Shown: positions 1-8,185, counted from the stretch's first letter. The stretch: DNA of 26,092 nucleotides from Phocaeicola_A sp964432715 (GCA_964432715.1 CAYSOW010000020.1:1-26092), one strand, 5' to 3'. The notes: generated from the sequence alone by a model not told the origin. Translations and numbers: made by a program.

Positions 1-1033
1 TCATGAAGTCCTGAGCAGAACGCAAGTGCTGTGACCAAGACATCTCAGAAACGTGAATCAAACCTTCAACGCCCGGAGCGATCTCGATGAATGCACCGTA
101 ATCAGCCATCACAACAACTTTACCTTTCACTTTGTCACCTACTTTCAAGTCAGGATTCAAAGCGTCCCAAGGATGCGGAGTGAGCTGTTTCAAACCGAGA
201 GCGATACGTTTCTTCTCGTTGTCGAAGTCGAGGATAACGACGTTCAACTTCTGATCCAACTCAACAACTTCTTTCGGATCGCTTACACGGCCCCAAGAGA
301 GGTCAGTGATGTGGATCAAACCGTCTACGCCACCCAAGTCGATGAATACACCGTAAGAAGTGATATTTTTAACAGTACCCTCGAGTACTTGACCCTTCTC
401 GAGTTTACCGATGATTTCTTTCTTCTGCTGCTCCAACTCAGCCTCGATGAGGGCTTTGTGAGAAACAACCACGTTCTTGAATTCCTGGTTGATTTTAACC
501 ACTTTGAATTCCATTGTCTTACCAACGAATACATCGTAATCGCGGATAGGTTTCACGTCGATTTGTGAACCCGGCAAGAAAGCCTCGATACCGAATACGT
601 CAACGATCATACCACCCTTCGTACGGCACTTGATATAACCCTTAATGATTTCCTCAGACTCAAGCGCAGCGTTTACACGATCCCAAGAACGTGCTGCACG
701 AGCTTTCTTGTGTGACAGAATCAACTGTCCTTTTTTGTCCTCCTGATTCTCGATATACACCTCTACAGTGTCACCAATCTTCAAGTCAGGATTGTAACGG
801 AACTCATTCAAAGGAATGATACCGTCTGATTTGTAACCGATGTTAACAACAACCTCGCGTTTGTTCATTCCGATTACAGTACCGTCAACAACCTCACGGT
901 CGTTCACTTTGTTCAGCGTACCATCGTAGGCTTTCTCCAAGTCCTCACGACTAACGCCGGTAGCGGCTTCGCCATTCTCATAAGCATCCCAGTTAAAGTC
1001 TGCGTTGGGAGCTACTTTCTCAAATTTTTCCAT
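1..1033 (-). CDS. rpsA: 30S ribosomal protein S1, C-terminal part cut by window edge
   Basis: Ribosomal protein S1 binds mRNA on the 30S subunit and helps initiation. Reading the minus strand from the ATG at 1033 gives 344 codons with no stop before the window edge. Several S1/OB-fold repeats are visible: residues about 50-115, 125-195, 212-282, and a fourth from about 297 that is truncated. The third and fourth carry the typical S1 signatures (GTVKNITSYGVFIDLGG and GKVVVMADYGAFIEI, each followed by GLIH). Bacteroidota S1 proteins are usually near 600 residues, so roughly 40% is missing beyond the left edge. The start is chosen because it opens the acidic N-terminal leader MEKFEKVAPN and lies about 65 nt downstream of a -7 promoter box. 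There is no Shine-Dalgarno sequence; the leader is AT-rich, as usual in this phylum. Confidence 0.96.
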   Translation of the reverse strand, partial: MEKFEKVAPNADFNWDAYENGEAATGVSREDLEKAYDGTLNKVNDREVVDGTVIGMNKREVVVNIGYKSDGIIPLNEFRYNPDLKIGDTVEVYIENQEDKKGQLILSHKKARAARSWDRVNAALESEEIIKGYIKCRTKGGMIVDVFGIEAFLPGSQIDVKPIRDYDVFVGKTMEFKVVKINQEFKNVVVSHKALIEAELEQQKKEIIGKLEKGQVLEGTVKNITSYGVFIDLGGVDGLIHITDLSWGRVSDPKEVVELDQKLNVVILDFDNEKKRIALGLKQLTPHPWDALNPDLKVGDKVKGKVVVMADYGAFIEIAPGVEGLIHVSEMSWSQHLRSAQDFM

Positions 1034-1097
1034 GAATAATAATGTTAATTTAAAAATTTATTAAGTGAGACATTATATTGTTTATATAATTCGGCCG

Positions 1098-1105
1098 CAA
1101 AGATA
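1098..1105 (-). promoter_or_regulatory. Candidate -7 promoter box for rpsA
   Basis: The minus strand reads TATCTTTG here, a full match to the Bacteroidota -7 consensus TAnnTTTG. It sits in the 140-nt gap between murQ and rpsA, so rpsA probably has its own promoter rather than depending on the mur operon. I could not find a well-spaced -33 TTTG partner. Confidence 0.55.
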
Positions 1106-1173
1106 CGAAATATTTTTCATGTGACCATCTCTTTGTTGCCAAAAATATTTACTTTTCCCTAAGAATTAGCAGG

Positions 1174-1995
1174 TTAAAGGCGGTCCTCACTGAAAACAGC
1201 CAACACTTTTTGCACGGAGCCGTACTTGAGCAACAGTTTTTGGGCTTCGTCGTAGGGGAGTGAGAGCAGGTCGACAAGCATGCGGGTGCCGCGGTCGACC
1301 AACTTTTGATTGCTCAACTGCATGTTAACCATCCGGTTGCCCTTGACGCGCCCCATACGAATCATGGTGGCGGTGGATATCATGTTCAGAATCATCTTCT
1401 GGCCCGTGCCGCTTTTCATGCGCGAACTGCCGGTGACAAACTCCGGTCCCACCACCATCTCGATGGCGATGTCTGCCTCTTGAGAGAGAGGAGCCTCGGG
1501 GTTACTGCAGATGGAGGCGGTGAGGATGCCGCGCTTGCGTGCCTCATGCAGGGCGTGAATCACGTAGGGGGTAGTGCCCGAAGCAGCGATACCGATGACG
1601 GTATCTTTCTCGTTCACACTATGCTCCACCAACTCTTCCCAGCCGCGCAAGGGATTGTCCTCTGCGTTCTCCACCGGGTTGCGCAAAGCGCGTTCGCCCC
1701 CGGCAATCAGTCCGATGACATACGTGTTGGGCATACCGAAGGTGGGCGGAATCTCCGAAGCGTCCAAGACGCCCAGACGACCGCTCGTGCCGGCGCCCAT
1801 ATAGAAGATGCGGCCACCCTCCTGCATACGCGGGACGATGGCTTCCACCAGTTTTTCTATTTGCGGAATACATTGCTCCACGGCGAGGGCCACTTTCTGA
1901 TCCTCTCGGTTGATATTCACGAGCAGGTCGTGCACCGACATCTCCTCCAGATGGTCGTAGAGCGAGGGTTGTTCTGTAATCTTGATAAAACTCAT
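1174..1995 (-). CDS. murQ: N-acetylmuramic acid 6-phosphate etherase
   Basis: MurQ is a cytoplasmic lyase that cleaves the D-lactyl ether of MurNAc-6-phosphate to give GlcNAc-6-phosphate and D-lactate, the committed step of MurNAc catabolism. The 273-residue protein has a SIS sugar-isomerase fold with the family signature GAGTSGRLGVLDASE at 67-81. Glu81 and Glu112 (in VENAED) fall at the positions of the two catalytic glutamates of E. coli MurQ (Glu83 and Glu114). The reading frame is open a further 66 codons upstream, but that extension overlaps the kinase gene and does not look like MurQ; MSFIKITEQP at 1995 is the family-like start. It lies 11 nt after the kinase gene and is the last gene of the five-gene minus-strand run. 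Confidence 0.95.
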   Translation of the reverse strand: MSFIKITEQPSLYDHLEEMSVHDLLVNINREDQKVALAVEQCIPQIEKLVEAIVPRMQEGGRIFYMGAGTSGRLGVLDASEIPPTFGMPNTYVIGLIAGGERALRNPVENAEDNPLRGWEELVEHSVNEKDTVIGIAASGTTPYVIHALHEARKRGILTASICSNPEAPLSQEADIAIEMVVGPEFVTGSSRMKSGTGQKMILNMISTATMIRMGRVKGNRMVNMQLSNQKLVDRGTRMLVDLLSLPYDEAQKLLLKYGSVQKVLAVFSEDRL

Positions 1996-2006
1996 CTCTG
2001 TTTGGA

Positions 2007-2867
2007 TTATGAATTTAAATGATAGCGAATCAGTCCTTCCATGGGACGTTGCAGAATGCGTGCCAGGGTGTAGCCGTGGCGTGTCGCCACCTCGGTCAGT
2101 TCTTCGCGGTAGTAGTGGGCGATGGAACCGATGAAGTAGAGCGACTCCCGGGGATAGGCTAGCAGGTTGCGCGTGAAGAAATCGTCGAAGCAACTCAACA
2201 ACAGCTGATGCACTGCCTCCTCCTTGCGATGCTGATAGAGGAAGGGCGAGAGACTTGCCAGAAAGCGATTGGCCAATGGCTGACGGTAGACACGCTCGAT
2301 AATCTCCGCCTGCGTCAGGTGGTACTCCTCCAGAAAGGCTTGACAGAGCGCGGCCGGCAGTTGTCCTTTCAGACAGTCGCCCACCAGTCGTTTGCCCAGC
2401 GTAGCCCCGCTGCCTTCATCGCCGAGGATATATCCCAGCGCCGGCGTGTTTTGCACCATCCGCTCGCCGTCGTAGTAGCACGAGTTGGAGCCGGTGCCCA
2501 GAATAGAGACAATGCCCGGCTGCTTGCCGCAAAGTGCACGGGCGGCACCGAGCAAATCGCTCTGCACCTCCACGGTAGTGGCTTTCGGAAAGCACGCCTG
2601 CAGGCATTCGGCCAAGCGGGGCGATTTCTCCGGGGTGCATCCCGCGCCATAGAAATAGATTGCGGTGACGAACCCTTCGGGAACGTCTCCTGAGTAATCC
2701 TCTTCTTTCAACTTCGGCAACAACTCCTCGCGCAGCAACTGTGCAATCTGTTCCTGCGATTGATGAAAAGGATTGATGCCCTGAGTCGCCACCTCGAACG
2801 TCGTCCCGTCCTCCTTCAAGAGTGCCCAATCGGTCTTGGTCGACCCGCTATCTGCAATCAGTATCAT
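2007..2867 (-). CDS. murK: BadF/BcrA-family sugar kinase, probable MurNAc kinase
   Basis: This is an ASKHA-fold cytoplasmic kinase of 286 residues, of the BadF/BadG/BcrA/BcrD family that includes GlcNAc kinases and the MurNAc kinase MurK. Visible motifs are the phosphate-1 loop DSGSTKTDW (6-14), Asp105 in QSDLLGAAR (likely catalytic base), the phosphate-2 loop GTGSNS (124-129), and GYILGDEGSGATLGKRL at 145-161. Its position between an AmpG/MurT-like permease and murQ suggests that the substrate is MurNAc, giving the MurNAc-6-P that MurQ consumes; a MurNAc/GlcNAc dual specificity is possible. The start at 2867 is supported by an AAGGAG sequence 7 nt upstream. Family assignment is firm; the exact substrate is inferred from context. 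Confidence 0.88.
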   Translation of the reverse strand: MILIADSGSTKTDWALLKEDGTTFEVATQGINPFHQSQEQIAQLLREELLPKLKEEDYSGDVPEGFVTAIYFYGAGCTPEKSPRLAECLQACFPKATTVEVQSDLLGAARALCGKQPGIVSILGTGSNSCYYDGERMVQNTPALGYILGDEGSGATLGKRLVGDCLKGQLPAALCQAFLEEYHLTQAEIIERVYRQPLANRFLASLSPFLYQHRKEEAVHQLLLSCFDDFFTRNLLAYPRESLYFIGSIAHYYREELTEVATRHGYTLARILQRPMEGLIRYHLNS

Positions 2868-2874
2868 ACGTTTA

Positions 2875-2880
2875 CTCCTT
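2875..2880 (-). promoter_or_regulatory. Strong Shine-Dalgarno site for the sugar kinase
   Basis: The minus strand reads AAGGAG, 7 nt before the kinase ATG. A canonical Shine-Dalgarno sequence is unusual in Bacteroidota, where most genes here start from AT-rich leaders. It fixes the kinase start and may allow independent initiation inside the operon. Confidence 0.6.
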
Positions 2881-2887
2881 ATGAATT

Positions 2888-4180
2888 CTATTTATTCTCC
2901 TTTCCGAAGCTCTCCGGCAGAATCTGCTGAATCTTGAACGCCGCTAAGATGCCCGGAAGCGTGCAGAGGCATACCACGATAAAGAAACGTGTGTAGCCCA
3001 GCGTCTCCGAGAGATAGCCCGCCACCATGCCCGGGAAGGACATACCTGCCGCCATCAGTCCCGTGGCCAGCGCATAGTGTGCCGTCTTATGGGTGCCGGT
3101 GGCTATATATATAAGGTAGAGCATGTAGGCCGCAAAGCCGATGCCGTACCCAAACTGTTCGATAATCACAAAGAGAGAAATCAGCCACAACTGATCCACT
3201 TGTGCCCAAGCCATCACCACGTAGAGCAGGTCGGGCAAGTTGATGGCAAAAGCCATGGGGATGATCCAATACTTCAGTCCCTTGCGTGACACCAGTACGC
3301 CCGCCACAATGCCTCCCAGCAACAGCGCAATGACCCCCAGCGTTCCATAGATGCCGCCCACCGTCGTAGTGGTCAGTGCCAAGCCCCCCTTCTCGGTGGG
3401 TGCCAGCACAAACAGCGGTGCAATTTTGGCTAGTTGCGACTCGCCCAGGCGGTAGAACAGAATAAAGAAGAGCGTCAGTCCGATGTGCTCCTTGCGGAAG
3501 AAGGTAACAATGGTCTGCCAAAAGTTGACGAGCAGCTCCTTCGCACTCGTGTTACTGCGCGGCCGGTCGTCGGCAGCCTTCGGCATCGTCACGCCATGCA
3601 GCAGCGACAGTCCCACGAAGATGGCCGCCAGCAGATAAAAGACAATGCTCCAAGCCAGCACCACGTTGCCACCCACCGAAGGAATCAGCTTCCCCTCCGC
3701 CAGCAGTCCCGCCAACATAATCAGCACCCCCTGTCCGAAGATACTGCCACAGCGGTAGAAGGTGTTACGGATGCCCACAAAGAACGACTGTTCCTTGGGC
3801 GTCAGGGCCAGCATGTAAAAACCGTCGGCCGCGATGTCGTGCGTGGCGGAAGCAAAAGCCAGCAGTGCGAAGCAAGCCAGTGTAGCCTTCACGAAGAAGG
3901 CGGCAGGCAAGAAGAAAGCAATGCAGGCAAAAGCCGCCGCCATCAAGGTTTGCATGGAGAGCACCCAGAAACGCTTGGTGCGCAGCAGGTCGATGAAGGG
4001 GCTCCAGAGCGGCTTGATGACCCAAGGTACGCCCAGCCAGCCGGTGTAAAAGGCAATCTCCGCATCGGAGAGTCCCAAGTTCTGATACATAATCACCGCC
4101 ATGGTCATCACGGCATAGTAGGGCAGTCCCTCCGCAAAATAGAGGGTCGGTATCCATCCCCAAGCGTTTCTTCTCTTCAT
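2888..4180 (-). CDS. AmpG/MurT-like MFS permease for cell-wall sugars
   Basis: This is a 430-residue inner-membrane transporter of the major facilitator superfamily, AmpG-like branch. The protein is almost entirely hydrophobic with about 12 predicted membrane spans. It starts with WIPTLYFAEGLPYYAV, typical of AmpG-type permeases, and has the conserved segment SATHDIAADGFY in the first half. AmpG imports anhydro-muropeptides; in Tannerella the related MurT imports MurNAc and is encoded just before murK and murQ. The same order is seen here, with 20 nt between this gene and the kinase, so free MurNAc or a small muramyl sugar is the likeliest cargo. A true AmpG role importing anhydro-disaccharides cannot be excluded from sequence alone; for that reason no symbol is given. 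Confidence 0.87.
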   Translation of the reverse strand: MKRRNAWGWIPTLYFAEGLPYYAVMTMAVIMYQNLGLSDAEIAFYTGWLGVPWVIKPLWSPFIDLLRTKRFWVLSMQTLMAAAFACIAFFLPAAFFVKATLACFALLAFASATHDIAADGFYMLALTPKEQSFFVGIRNTFYRCGSIFGQGVLIMLAGLLAEGKLIPSVGGNVVLAWSIVFYLLAAIFVGLSLLHGVTMPKAADDRPRSNTSAKELLVNFWQTIVTFFRKEHIGLTLFFILFYRLGESQLAKIAPLFVLAPTEKGGLALTTTTVGGIYGTLGVIALLLGGIVAGVLVSRKGLKYWIIPMAFAINLPDLLYVVMAWAQVDQLWLISLFVIIEQFGYGIGFAAYMLYLIYIATGTHKTAHYALATGLMAAGMSFPGMVAGYLSETLGYTRFFIVVCLCTLPGILAAFKIQQILPESFGKENK

Positions 4181-4207
4181 CTCTTCTGTCTGCTAAATCT
4201 TCATTAC

Positions 4208-5524
4208 TTAATAGAACTTACGCACATCGGCCCCCTTGTAATAGTGGAGCAGAATCTGTTCGTAAGTAAAACCGCGCTCGCCCATCACGGCGGCACCAAT
4301 CTGACACAAGCCCACGCCGTGTCCCCATCCGGCACCGGTCAGCGTGAAGCTCTCCGGGAAGCCGTTCTTCAGCGGACCCTTGTCGACGACAAAGGCGGAA
4401 CTGAAGAGGTGCGACGACGAGAGGGTGCGACGAATCTCCAACTCCTTGCCGATAATCAGCGAGTGGAGCGAGCCCACAATCTTCAGTTTGGAGATACGGC
4501 CCGACTTGCCCCGCTGCACAGGAATCAGGTCGATGATGAAACCAAAGTCAATCTTCGAGCGCTGGCGAATCAGTTCGGAAAGTTCCGACTGGGTGTAGTG
4601 CACCTTCCAGCGATAGAAGTCGGTGGTCTCACGGTCGTACCGGTTCAATATCTGCGAGATAATCAAGGCATTGCTTGTGTTACAATACGAAGGAGGCGCG
4701 TTGCGAATCCACTCTTCCGCCGCCCCCTCCTTGGTGAGGTCGACGGTTGCCCCCTGCTCACTCAGATCCGCGTCGCGCACCGAAGTGAGGTAAGGGTAAT
4801 GCGTGTTCTGCCAACAGTTCTCGAACTCCTCCGTCACGCCGCCGCAACATTTCGAGAAGCGCGCGTCACAGATGCTGCGGCCGTGCATCAACAGCTGACC
4901 ACGCGTAGCCTTCACCGCCTCCGCCACCGCCTGATTGGTGGCTTTGGTGATGCCTTGGTAACGCTGACAATGGTCGTCGGCGCAGACATCAAAGTTGACA
5001 TGGTCCTCGCGGTCATACCAGCGGATATACTCCGTGTCCGTCTTACTAAACGAGAAAAAGTCGGTACCACTCTCCTTCACACTCTTGCGCTTCTCAATCT
5101 GCGCAAAGAGCCAACTGCGGGAGATCACCGCGTGCGCCTTCAGAAACTCCGGCGAGGAAGTCGCCTTCATCTCCGAAGAGATCACACTAATCAGATACTC
5201 CTCCGCCGGAAGAATATTGATGGCCGTAATCTTCTCCTCCTCCACAATCAGTCGCAAGGTGCCCAGAAAGACCTGCGTCTCCTGTCGCTCCCAATGGAAA
5301 TTGATACCAATCGTCACGTTATAGAGCGAGAACGAAGCGTTCTCCTCCAGCGGAGTGAAGGTAAGTTCCTTGTAGAGGTTGCCGTTCCACAAGATACCCC
5401 CTTCGCTGAAGGAGACCGTCTGTTCCCCTTTCACCGTCTCACCCTTCGCGAAATAGTCGCGGTTCAGGGTGAAATGTATTTCCTGAGCATTTACGATGCC
5501 CACACTAATTTCCGGTTCTTTCAT
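4208..5524 (-). CDS. SpoIID/LytB-domain protein without signal peptide
   Basis: The protein has 438 residues. The SpoIID/LytB domain is clear: LPAEEYLISVISSEM at 105-119 followed by the LKAHAVISRSW helix, with Glu118 at the place of the catalytic Glu of B. subtilis SpoIID, and near the C-terminus the GWGHGVGLCQIGA motif. SpoIID is a lytic transglycosylase acting on peptidoglycan stripped of its peptides; LytB is an amidase enhancer. The N-terminus MKEPEISVGIVNAQ is not a signal peptide, and upstream in frame there are only four codons before a stop, so no longer start exists. The protein is therefore predicted cytoplasmic, which is odd for a wall enzyme; it may act on imported glycan fragments or leave the cell by another route. 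It lies 27 nt before the permease gene, in the same run. Confidence 0.85.
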   Translation of the reverse strand: MKEPEISVGIVNAQEIHFTLNRDYFAKGETVKGEQTVSFSEGGILWNGNLYKELTFTPLEENASFSLYNVTIGINFHWERQETQVFLGTLRLIVEEEKITAINILPAEEYLISVISSEMKATSSPEFLKAHAVISRSWLFAQIEKRKSVKESGTDFFSFSKTDTEYIRWYDREDHVNFDVCADDHCQRYQGITKATNQAVAEAVKATRGQLLMHGRSICDARFSKCCGGVTEEFENCWQNTHYPYLTSVRDADLSEQGATVDLTKEGAAEEWIRNAPPSYCNTSNALIISQILNRYDRETTDFYRWKVHYTQSELSELIRQRSKIDFGFIIDLIPVQRGKSGRISKLKIVGSLHSLIIGKELEIRRTLSSSHLFSSAFVVDKGPLKNGFPESFTLTGAGWGHGVGLCQIGAAVMGERGFTYEQILLHYYKGADVRKFY

Positions 5525-5558
5525 CTTCCAGGAAATTTATATCGTTTACAATGTTTCT

Positions 5559-8180
5559 TTAAAACTCCATCGCCTCTTTCCAGCGCGCGATGCAACGCTC
5601 CATCTCTTCCGGGGCGAGAGCCACCTCCTGAAGAATGCGCAGTGCCTCGTCCTCCTGCAGCGTCTTAAAGTCCTCCGCTCTCGGCAGAATGATGACACCA
5701 CCCATGTCGATGGCGCCCGGACTCACCAGATGCTGTGCGTTGCCGGTGGCGTAGAAACAGTCGGGGCGATGCTTGCTGCGCGGAATAATCACGTAGCGTT
5801 TGCACGTCTTGCTGAAGCTCCAAGCCAGCACGTTGAAGCGCGGTTCCTCCTCGCCTTCCTCTTTCGGCAATACCCCCTGAATGGCGGTCAACGCACGGAA
5901 CACGTCGCCCATGTGTCGATTGTTCTCCTCACTGACCACCCACATCGGATAGGGCGTGCAGGTCAGTGCGTGCACCTTCACATATTCGCTATCGAAAGGC
6001 ATCGGCTCACTCTGCTTCATGCCCGCTTCCACCCATTGCATGATAGGCATCCGCCGCTGCTTGAAGAGCTGGAAATGGTCGTGCTCGGCCACGGAAGCGC
6101 CACATTTGGCTCCGTTGTAGAGGAAGATGTATTCATTCAGACTTGCAAGCTCTACCCCCTTCACCAGCCAGTCGATGCTGTAGCGGAACGATTGGTTGCG
6201 ATGCTGCTTGTAGATGGCGGTAAAGTGCATGGGGAAGATGGGGTAAGGGTTCAAAAGAATCTCATACTTCCCGAGACTTCCGGAGCTGTACTCTTTCAGG
6301 CTGATTTGCTCTTCCGGACGACGGTCGCGACAAAGAATGCAAGAGTCGGTGGCGGTGGTCCGGATGTCTACCACCGGCTTGGTGGAGGCCACGCGGTTCG
6401 GATTGTGCTGCAACACGAGTGAGTTGCTGCACTGACGCATCTGTACCTGCTCCAAATCGTGGTAATTCTTGTTGGCTAACGGCCAACGTCTCATCATACC
6501 CATAAAGTAGTTTTCTAACCCAAAACAGTTGGGATAGCCCATGTCATTGGCTGTTTCTATCTTTCTTCTTCGAGCCGCCTCTTCCGTGCGGAGCGAATCT
6601 TTGTAGAAGTTGTTCTCATTGATCTTCTCCAGACTCAGTCCGGCGTCCGAGTTGCCTTCCCAGCGGCGGCACAGGTAGATGACGTCGTAGATACGTTCAA
6701 TGGGGTAAATGGTGGAAATGCGCAACGCCATGGCGTAGTCTTCGCCATAGCTGGTGTTGGGGAATTCCCATTTCATCTCCTTGAGCAAAGGCACGTAGAA
6801 AGCGCGCGGGGCGCCGAGTCCGTTGATGCGCAGGGCATTGTTGCGACCTTCGCGCTCGGTCCATTCGCGGTGGTCGATGACGCCCGGAGCGATGGTGTTC
6901 AGGTTGAAGTCGGTCATGCGATAAGAACCAATCACCATGGCGCACTGTTTGCGGAGGAACACCTCCAATATCTTCTGTAAAGTATGCTCGTCGCTGTAGA
7001 GGTCGTCGCTGTCCAGCTGCACCGCCAAGGTCTTGCAATCCTTATGATGCAGTGCCAGGTTCCAGCAACCCCCGATGCCCAAATCGTTCGTCTCTGGAAT
7101 GATATGCACGATGCGCGGGTCGTGTGCGGCGCAGTCGGCAATGACCTCCGTGGTGCCGTCCGTCGAATGGTTGTCGACAATCAGAATGTTGAACGGCATT
7201 TGGCACTCCTGGAAAAGAGCGGAACGGATGGCGTCACCGATGGTACGGACGCGGTTGCGTACGGGGATAATCACCGAAAGTCCATTCACGGGATGGTCGG
7301 CATAGATGCGCGCCAGGTTCTCATACGCTCCGGCCTCGATGTGAATACCGTCATACGTCGTCTGACGCAACAGCGCTTGTTCCATTTCCACCTGTACCTC
7401 GCGGTTCTTCGGGTCAACGTAGTCGAACTGTTTCTCCTCGGCACGACGATGGTCGCTCTCCTCAATGGTGTAAACAAAATCCTCTATCAGGGTCGGCATG
7501 GTCCAGTCAATATCGAAGCCCAGACGGGCATAGTAGAAGCCCGCGTATTGATAGTCGGGCGCTCTCTTTATCGCTTCTGTCAGTGCCTCGGAATCAATGA
7601 GCATCAGCGGACCGAAGTCGAAGTCGTCGCGATAGCTGCCGGATTGGTAGGCAATCTGTTTGTGTGGCTTACGCACATCGCCTTCCTGAACGTAGTAGTG
7701 GGAGTAGAGCATGGTTGACGAAGTCTTTTTGCGTTCGTAAAAATCATCTTCGTCGAAGTCGTCTTCATCAAAATCATCCTCATCGAAATCATCCTCATCG
7801 AAGTCATCTTCGTCAAAATCATCTTCGTCAAAGTCGTCCTCGTCCTCGTTTTTCTTGTTCTCCGTCATGGTGGCAATCATGTTGCTGAGTGCCTTCTCGT
7901 TCAAGGTGATGGGTGCGGTACGGGTGTAGAACAGTATGTTACATGCTTCGTCTGCGGCTGCATAGTCGGCAATCTCACGGAGGGCTTTGGTGGAGAAAAG
8001 GTTGCCGATGGGCAGGATGGGACAATTCATGAACTCCTTCTCCTCGGTCTCCTCCTTTGCTAGCAGAACGATGGATGCAATCTCTTTAATTTTCTGAAAT
8101 TCTTGTATGTTTCTTTTTGCCTGCTCCTCGTTGAGGTAGGGCATGAAACAAATGGTAGATTGTTTTGCCATAAAAATCAT
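5559..8180 (-). CDS. Tandem GT-A glycosyltransferase fused to HIT-like (DUF4922) domain
   Basis: This 873-residue multidomain protein has no signal peptide. Residues 1-245 look like a degenerate GT-A half-domain, interrupted at 113-147 by seven DEDDF repeats. Residues 301-510 form a clear family 2 glycosyltransferase domain: LSVIIPVRNR start, VDNHSTDGT, the metal-binding DSDD at 390-393, and GED at 479-481. Residues about 600-873 match DUF4922, a HIT/GalT-like fold with CILC at 614-617 and HDHFQ at 700-704, resembling the HxHFQ site of GDP-hexose phosphorylases. A nucleotide-sugar phosphorylase or transferase feeding the GT2 domain is a reasonable inference but is unproven. It is the first gene of the five-gene salvage run, 34 nt before the SpoIID-domain gene. 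The start could be Met1 (8180) or Met4 (8171). Confidence 0.85.
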   Translation of the reverse strand: MIFMAKQSTICFMPYLNEEQAKRNIQEFQKIKEIASIVLLAKEETEEKEFMNCPILPIGNLFSTKALREIADYAAADEACNILFYTRTAPITLNEKALSNMIATMTENKKNEDEDDFDEDDFDEDDFDEDDFDEDDFDEDDFDEDDFYERKKTSSTMLYSHYYVQEGDVRKPHKQIAYQSGSYRDDFDFGPLMLIDSEALTEAIKRAPDYQYAGFYYARLGFDIDWTMPTLIEDFVYTIEESDHRRAEEKQFDYVDPKNREVQVEMEQALLRQTTYDGIHIEAGAYENLARIYADHPVNGLSVIIPVRNRVRTIGDAIRSALFQECQMPFNILIVDNHSTDGTTEVIADCAAHDPRIVHIIPETNDLGIGGCWNLALHHKDCKTLAVQLDSDDLYSDEHTLQKILEVFLRKQCAMVIGSYRMTDFNLNTIAPGVIDHREWTEREGRNNALRINGLGAPRAFYVPLLKEMKWEFPNTSYGEDYAMALRISTIYPIERIYDVIYLCRRWEGNSDAGLSLEKINENNFYKDSLRTEEAARRRKIETANDMGYPNCFGLENYFMGMMRRWPLANKNYHDLEQVQMRQCSNSLVLQHNPNRVASTKPVVDIRTTATDSCILCRDRRPEEQISLKEYSSGSLGKYEILLNPYPIFPMHFTAIYKQHRNQSFRYSIDWLVKGVELASLNEYIFLYNGAKCGASVAEHDHFQLFKQRRMPIMQWVEAGMKQSEPMPFDSEYVKVHALTCTPYPMWVVSEENNRHMGDVFRALTAIQGVLPKEEGEEEPRFNVLAWSFSKTCKRYVIIPRSKHRPDCFYATGNAQHLVSPGAIDMGGVIILPRAEDFKTLQEDEALRILQEVALAPEEMERCIARWKEAMEF
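7740..7844 (-). repeat. Seven in-frame 15-bp repeats encoding DEDDF
   Basis: Seven head-to-tail 15-nt units encode residues 113-147 of the GT/HIT fusion, each giving exactly DEDDF. The units differ from one another mainly at third codon positions (only two neighbours are identical) while the amino acids are unchanged. This suggests that the peptide is kept by selection or that the array is not a fresh slippage product. The insert adds about 28 negative charges. Confidence 0.95.
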
Positions 8181-8185
8181 TTCTT

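Noticed and set aside
1996..2193. N-terminal extension of murQ by 66 codons
   Set aside because: The extension overlaps the kinase gene and is Arg/His-rich; MurQ length and motif positions fit the start at 1995.
3434..5668. A 744-codon open frame on the plus strand opposite the permease and SpoIID-domain genes
   Set aside because: It is antisense to two well-supported genes, spans their junction, and its translation is rich in His, Arg and Gln with no recognisable family, which is typical of a shadow frame in codon-biased DNA.
7740..7844. CRISPR-like or microsatellite repeat array
   Set aside because: The units are contiguous with no spacers and are strictly in frame within a coding sequence, so it is a protein repeat.
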